From NCBI RefSeq assembly GCF_000467185.1, contig NZ_BATM01000052.1, positions 1 to 63,644 of the forward strand: DNA of 63,644 nucleotides, in the 5' to 3' direction. The position numbers and the translations under genes are program-made. This document shows, piece after piece, positions 59,977-63,644 of this stretch (position 1 is its first letter; the number at the start of each line of letters is the position of its first letter). This stretch comes from Vibrio ezurae NBRC 102218. Its GTDB lineage: Bacteria; Pseudomonadota; Gammaproteobacteria; Enterobacterales; Vibrionaceae. The notes under the pieces were generated by a model that saw only the letters and a program-made list of their open reading frames with translations, was not told the origin of the DNA and made no database searches.

Positions 59977-61566
59977 ATGACCAATAGTCCATTTCAGCAA
60001 GAAGTGAGCAAGCGCCGTACGTTTGCGATTATCTCTCACCCGGATGCGGGTAAGACAACCATTACCGAAAAAGTATTGCTTTTCGGCAACGCGATCCAAA
60101 AAGCAGGTACGGTAAAAGGTCGTGGCTCGAACCAGCATGCAAAATCTGACTGGATGGAGATGGAAAAAGAACGTGGTATCTCGGTGACTACCTCCGTAAT
60201 GCAGTTCCCATACAATGAGTGTTTGGTAAACCTACTCGATACTCCGGGACACGAAGATTTCTCGGAAGATACCTACCGTACGCTAACCGCTGTTGACTCT
60301 TGTTTGATGGTGATCGATGCCGCGAAAGGTGTCGAAGATCGTACTCGTAAATTGATGGAAGTAACCCGTCTGCGCGATACGCCTATCGTAACCTTTATGA
60401 ACAAATTGGACCGTGATGTTCGCGACCCAATGGAAGTGCTTGATGAGGTTGAAAGTGAATTGAGCATGGCATGTGCGCCAATCACTTGGCCTATCGGTTG
60501 TGGTAAAGAGTTTAAAGGTGTTTACCACATTCATCGTGATGAAACTATCTTGTACGAATCAGGCCACGGCCATGAAATCCAAGAAGTACGCATTATCAAA
60601 GGTCTGGATAACCCAGAGCTAGATGCTGCGGTAGGTGAAGACCTAGCGGAAAGCGTTCGTGAAGAGCTTGAGCTTGTGATTGGTGCTTGCCCTGAGTTTG
60701 ACCAAGAGTTGTTCCTAGCGGGCGAACTGACGCCAGTGTACTTTGGTACCGCATTGGGTAACTTTGGTGTTGACCATATGCTTGATGGTTTGACTAAGTG
60801 GGCGCCAGGCCCGCAAGATCGTGAAGCCAATGAGCGTAAAGTAGTCGCCACAGAAGAGAAATTCTCGGGTTTTGTATTTAAAATCCAAGCCAATATGGAC
60901 CCTAAACACCGTGACCGTATCGCATTTATGCGCATCGTATCAGGTACTTACACGCAAGGCATGAAAATGAACCATGTGCGTACTGGTAAAAACGTCAGCA
61001 TTTCTGACGCAGTTACCTTTATGGCTGGCGATCGTGCTCGCGCTGAAAAAGCGTATGCGGGTGACATTATCGGTCTACACAACCACGGCACTATCCAAAT
61101 TGGTGACACTTTCACCCAAGGTGAAGGGCTGAAATTTGCCGGTATTCCTAACTTTGCGCCAGAATTGTTCCGTCGTATTCGCCTAAAAGATCCATTGAAG
61201 CAAAAACAATTGCTCAAAGGTCTAGTACAGCTTTCTGAAGAGGGTGCGGTGCAGGTATTCCGTCCACTGCAAAACAACGATTTGATCGTTGGCGCGGTAG
61301 GTGTACTACAGTTTGATGTGGTAGTAGCGCGTCTTAAAGCGGAATATAACGTAGAAGCTATCTATGAAGGCGTTAACGTTGCAACTGCTCGCTGGGTTGA
61401 GTGTGACGATGCGAAGAAGCTAGAAGAGTTTAAACGTAAGAACCAAACCAACCTAGCGTTGGATGGTGGTGACAACCTTTCTTATGTTGCGCCAACTATG
61501 GTTAACCTAAACCTAGCCAAAGAGCGTTTCCCTGAAGTTGAATTCCGCGCCACTCGCGAGCACTAA
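59977..61566 (+). CDS. prfC: Peptide chain release factor 3
   Basis: This 529-residue translational GTPase, same length as E. coli RF3, removes RF1/RF2 from the ribosome after peptide release. It starts at ATG 59977 ([21 protein letters not shown]); the frame opens 23 codons earlier in leader sequence. G motifs are [25 protein letters not shown] and NKLD. C-terminal blocks QVFRPL and LQFDVV follow. Confidence 0.97.
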   Translation: MTNSPFQQEVSKRRTFAIISHPDAGKTTITEKVLLFGNAIQKAGTVKGRGSNQHAKSDWMEMEKERGISVTTSVMQFPYNECLVNLLDTPGHEDFSEDTYRTLTAVDSCLMVIDAAKGVEDRTRKLMEVTRLRDTPIVTFMNKLDRDVRDPMEVLDEVESELSMACAPITWPIGCGKEFKGVYHIHRDETILYESGHGHEIQEVRIIKGLDNPELDAAVGEDLAESVREELELVIGACPEFDQELFLAGELTPVYFGTALGNFGVDHMLDGLTKWAPGPQDREANERKVVATEEKFSGFVFKIQANMDPKHRDRIAFMRIVSGTYTQGMKMNHVRTGKNVSISDAVTFMAGDRARAEKAYAGDIIGLHNHGTIQIGDTFTQGEGLKFAGIPNFAPELFRRIRLKDPLKQKQLLKGLVQLSEEGAVQVFRPLQNNDLIVGAVGVLQFDVVVARLKAEYNVEAIYEGVNVATARWVECDDAKKLEEFKRKNQTNLALDGGDNLSYVAPTMVNLNLAKERFPEVEFRATREH

Positions 61567-61603
61567 TTCACTTTACAGCACAATGAATCCCCGTAATTAA
61601 CAG

Positions 61604-61632
61604 AAGCCAGTTGCATACAACTGGCTTTTTTG
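61604..61632 (+). terminator. Terminator after prfC
   Basis: A perfect 10-bp stem (61604-61613 with 61618-61627), loop CATA, is followed by T. Confidence 0.92.
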
Positions 61633-61665
61633 TTTATCTGTAAACATCAGGTAAAGGAGATACTG

Positions 61666-62502
61666 GTGTTTGACCTCAATTTAGTTCGTCCCTTCTTATC
61701 GGTTTATAAGCTTGGCACCATTACCAAAGCGGCCGAATCTTTAGAATTAACCCAACCTGCGGTAAGTTCTGCCATCAAACGCTTTGAAAATGTACTCGGG
61801 TATCCGCTGTTTATTCGAATGGGAAGAAAAATAGAGCCAACCCCGAATGCTCATCAATTAGCGAGTCAGCTGAGTATGGCGCTCGAGCTGATGGATGGCG
61901 CGGTGGCATCAGAACAAAAAATGATTGTGTATGCGGGCATTAATGCCATTAGTATGCTACCTGAAATGCCCAACATTCAATTATATGAATCACCGAAAGC
62001 AGAACAGGATGTGCTGCAAGACATCAAACTCAATAAAGTGGATTTGGTGATTGATTACAATCTTCCAAGGGATTCTGGGCTCAACTTCGAGCCTGCATTT
62101 ACCGATGAGTTAGTGTTGATGTGCGATAAAAACCATCCCACGATTCAAGACGAAATTACCATGCAACAGTATTTAGAAGCCGAGCATGTAACGTTAAAGC
62201 TCTATCGACAAAACTCTCAGATTGTGGATTTTTTGGCGGGTAAAAGCCTGTCGAGAAAAGTAGCCATTGAGGTAGGTAATATGACCAATATTATTATCAG
62301 TACTCAAGGGACAAATTATGTTGCAGCTATCGCTAAAAGCATGGCTTCAATCGCTGAGCAGTTGGGGCTAAAGATCATCCAGCCGCCATTTTATATGCGG
62401 AAGGTGAATTTTGAATTCACCTATCATAAAAAGTATCAAAACAACGCCACCCACAAAGCACTGCGTGAGCAACTAAAAGTGTTGCTGAATAAACCGAATT
62501 AG
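61666..62502 (+). CDS. LysR-family transcriptional regulator
   Basis: This 278-residue regulator begins at GTG 61666 after AAGGAGA; the frame opens 12 codons earlier, inside the terminator region. The N-terminal helix-turn-helix (LNLVRPFLSVYKLGTITKAAESLELTQPAVSSAIKRFE) is of the LeuO/NodD-like DLNLL type. The effector domain is somewhat short, lacking part of the usual 300 residues. Target genes are not evident; it converges on the beta-barrel gene with a 4-bp overlap of stops. Specific role unknown. Confidence 0.88.
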   Translation: MFDLNLVRPFLSVYKLGTITKAAESLELTQPAVSSAIKRFENVLGYPLFIRMGRKIEPTPNAHQLASQLSMALELMDGAVASEQKMIVYAGINAISMLPEMPNIQLYESPKAEQDVLQDIKLNKVDLVIDYNLPRDSGLNFEPAFTDELVLMCDKNHPTIQDEITMQQYLEAEHVTLKLYRQNSQIVDFLAGKSLSRKVAIEVGNMTNIIISTQGTNYVAAIAKSMASIAEQLGLKIIQPPFYMRKVNFEFTYHKKYQNNATHKALREQLKVLLNKPN

Positions 62503-63194
62503 AAGTCGAACGTGAGGCCAAATTCTATGGTATCTTCGCGGTTTTCATCTCTGTATGTAGTGTAAGTTATCGATGGTCTAAGGTATTTTAGATTTATAAA
62601 TGCGACGACTTCATGAAAGATTTCATTGGTATTTCCTACTTGAAAGGTTTCATCTAAATTGGGGAAATAGTACTCATTTTTTTTAAAGCCGATTTCTTGA
62701 TTGAATTTGTAGAGTAAATCTATGTATTTAATTGGGCTCCAAATGACTCCAGCTGAATAATCAACAGAGTCAGACAAGGATTCTGTAGGGCATATCTCTT
62801 GAAAGTTCGCAAAGCAACGTTCAGAGTCAAACTTATAGTTGTAATTGACATCACCAATTAGAGTCCATTTTTCATCTAACATCTTCGCGATAAAAATGCC
62901 GGTAGAGAGTTTGTACTCGCTAACAGTGAAGCTATTTTCTGTGTAATAAGTTTCGCCACTCCAGATTGAATAACCCGATCCTACTTCCCAGTTTAGATCC
63001 GTATCAATGTCACCAAAAACACGCAGTCTTTCCGTTACGTAATAGTTCCCGTCTAAGGTAGCAACCGTAGAGCCATCATACTGAGAAAAGCTAATACCAA
63101 AAATATCGGTAAACTTTTCTATTGTATTCACCAAACTTGTGTCAGCGGCAGTTGAAAGAGAGACGAACAATGAGAAGAAAGCAAAAATGCGCAT
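62499..63194 (-). CDS. Putative outer-membrane beta-barrel protein
   Basis: This 231-residue protein has a signal peptide of about 17 residues (FAFFSLFVSLSTAAD). The mature part consists of alternating amphipathic strands rich in Tyr, Trp and Phe (e.g. LLYKFNQEIGF, PSITYTTYRD), ending in EFGLTFDF with the terminal Phe that BAM recognises. Two cysteines (ERCFANFQEIC) may form an extracellular disulfide. I do not recognise a named family. It lies 92 bp downstream of the edge gene, separated from it by a strong terminator, so it has its own promoter. Confidence 0.7.
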   Translation of the reverse strand: MRIFAFFSLFVSLSTAADTSLVNTIEKFTDIFGISFSQYDGSTVATLDGNYYVTERLRVFGDIDTDLNWEVGSGYSIWSGETYYTENSFTVSEYKLSTGIFIAKMLDEKWTLIGDVNYNYKFDSERCFANFQEICPTESLSDSVDYSAGVIWSPIKYIDLLYKFNQEIGFKKNEYYFPNLDETFQVGNTNEIFHEVVAFINLKYLRPSITYTTYRDENREDTIEFGLTFDF

Positions 63195-63220
63195 AGAAGT
63201 ACCTAGAAGATAGCTTAAGA

Positions 63221-63245
63221 AAAAATCCCCTCAATTGAGGGGATT
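63221..63245 (-). terminator. Terminator of the edge gene
   Basis: A perfect 9-bp stem (63224-63232 with 63237-63245), loop AATT, carries an A run on the plus strand at 63220-63225, hence T on the minus strand. It lies 41 bp after the edge gene. Confidence 0.88.
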
Positions 63246-63286
63246 GTCTTGGGTTATATCAATTGCAGTAAGTAACGCTCTAGTGG

Positions 63287-63644
63287 TTACTTTTTCAGTG
63301 CTGCCAAGCGATTTTTAACTTTGCTTTTAAATTGCTTCAATTTGCTTTGGTTTACGTTTTTGATCTTTTCGTTGACTAAATCTTTAGTCACAATGACGTG
63401 ATCACCGTCGGTAGGGTTCCAAATAACTTCAGTTCCAGTATTGAATAGGGCACCCATAGACTGACCATTCTTTTCTATGTAATAAACGCCGCCTCGTTCA
63501 GTAACGGTAATGCCGTCATAACCAGGTTTAGTCGGGTCAACTTCTAGCGGTGGTTTACCGTTCACTAGATCTTTAGTGATGTGGATAGGCTCACCGCCAC
63601 CGACAGAAGCGTAGTACCACTCACCTTCAGTGGCGTATAGCGAT
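63287..63644 (-). CDS. 3' part of an unrecognised gene (runs off the window)
   Basis: The frame is open to the window edge, beyond the GTG at 63565, so this is the C-terminal 118 residues of a longer protein. Two similar segments end in ITKDLVNGK and VTKDLVNEK, each after a Gly/Asp-rich turn with a following or preceding basic region, suggesting a repeated small beta unit. One unit includes ITVTERGGVYYIEKNG. The end is a basic tail QFKSKVKNRLAALKK. No signal or membrane helix is in this part. I do not recognise the family. Confidence 0.65.
   Translation of the reverse strand, partial: SLYATEGEWYYASVGGGEPIHITKDLVNGKPPLEVDPTKPGYDGITVTERGGVYYIEKNGQSMGALFNTGTEVIWNPTDGDHVIVTKDLVNEKIKNVNQSKLKQFKSKVKNRLAALKK

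Overview
The window is a stretch of the larger chromosome of a Vibrionaceae bacterium, almost certainly a Vibrio. Evidence: moderate GC with AT-rich spacers, an NhaR–HlyU gene pair, a Vibrio-type sodium/phosphate cotransporter next to nhaR, very long PstC/PstA permeases, a HolD–RimI overlap, and gene orders shared with known vibrios (phoBR–pst–ppk–ahpC–oxyR; mutH–rppH–ptsP–lgt–thyA; secG–tRNA–rimP–nusA–infB–rbfA–truB–rpsO–pnp–nlpI). I cannot name the species. Most of the window is core genome; accessory material is confined to a few short insertions. No prophage, insertion sequence, integrase or CRISPR array is visible.

Layout. 1–2.5 kb: tRNA-Asp, then an AT-rich accessory pair (a BRCT-domain protein and an orphan), then a small membrane protein with an ArsR-type repressor and a good candidate operator. 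2.5–6.7 kb: drug/metabolite transporter, DUF6314 protein, ferredoxin, tRNA hydroxylation protein TrhP, RdgC. 6.8–20 kb: a complete phosphate module: PhoB/PhoR, PstS, PstC, PstA, PstB, PhoU, then CutC, Ppx and Ppk. These genes sense, import and store phosphate as polyphosphate. 20–22 kb: divergent peroxiredoxin and OxyR.

22–29 kb: MutH, a 0.6 kb spacer with several DnaA boxes (a likely counterpart of E. coli DARS2, which also lies beside mutH), RppH, PtsP, a TSUP exporter, Lgt and ThyA. 29–33 kb: an outer-membrane barrel protein, NptA, NhaR, HlyU. 33–39.7 kb: rpsT divergent from murJ–ribF–ileS–lspA. 39.8–50.7 kb: secG, tRNA-Leu, initiator tRNA and the translation/RNA-decay block from rimP to nlpI, with readable leader structures in front of rimP and pnp.

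50.8–54.8 kb: anaerobic ubiquinone genes ubiV, ubiU (minus) and ubiT (plus), then yhbS, holD and rimI. 55–57 kb: an accessory insertion carrying a membrane-anchored coiled-coil protein with DUF4041-like and GIY-YIG nuclease domains, followed by a repeat-bearing spacer. 57–61.6 kb: nitrosative-stress pair hcp–hcr, with FNR and NsrR sites recognisable at the promoter, then prfC. 61.6 kb to the end: a LysR regulator converging on an outer-membrane barrel gene, and the 3' part of an unrecognised gene that runs off the window.

The strongest candidates for something new are the DUF4041/GIY-YIG gene, the BRCT pair beside tRNA-Asp, and the DnaA-box cluster beside mutH. All functional statements come from reading the sequence and general family knowledge; no database search was run.
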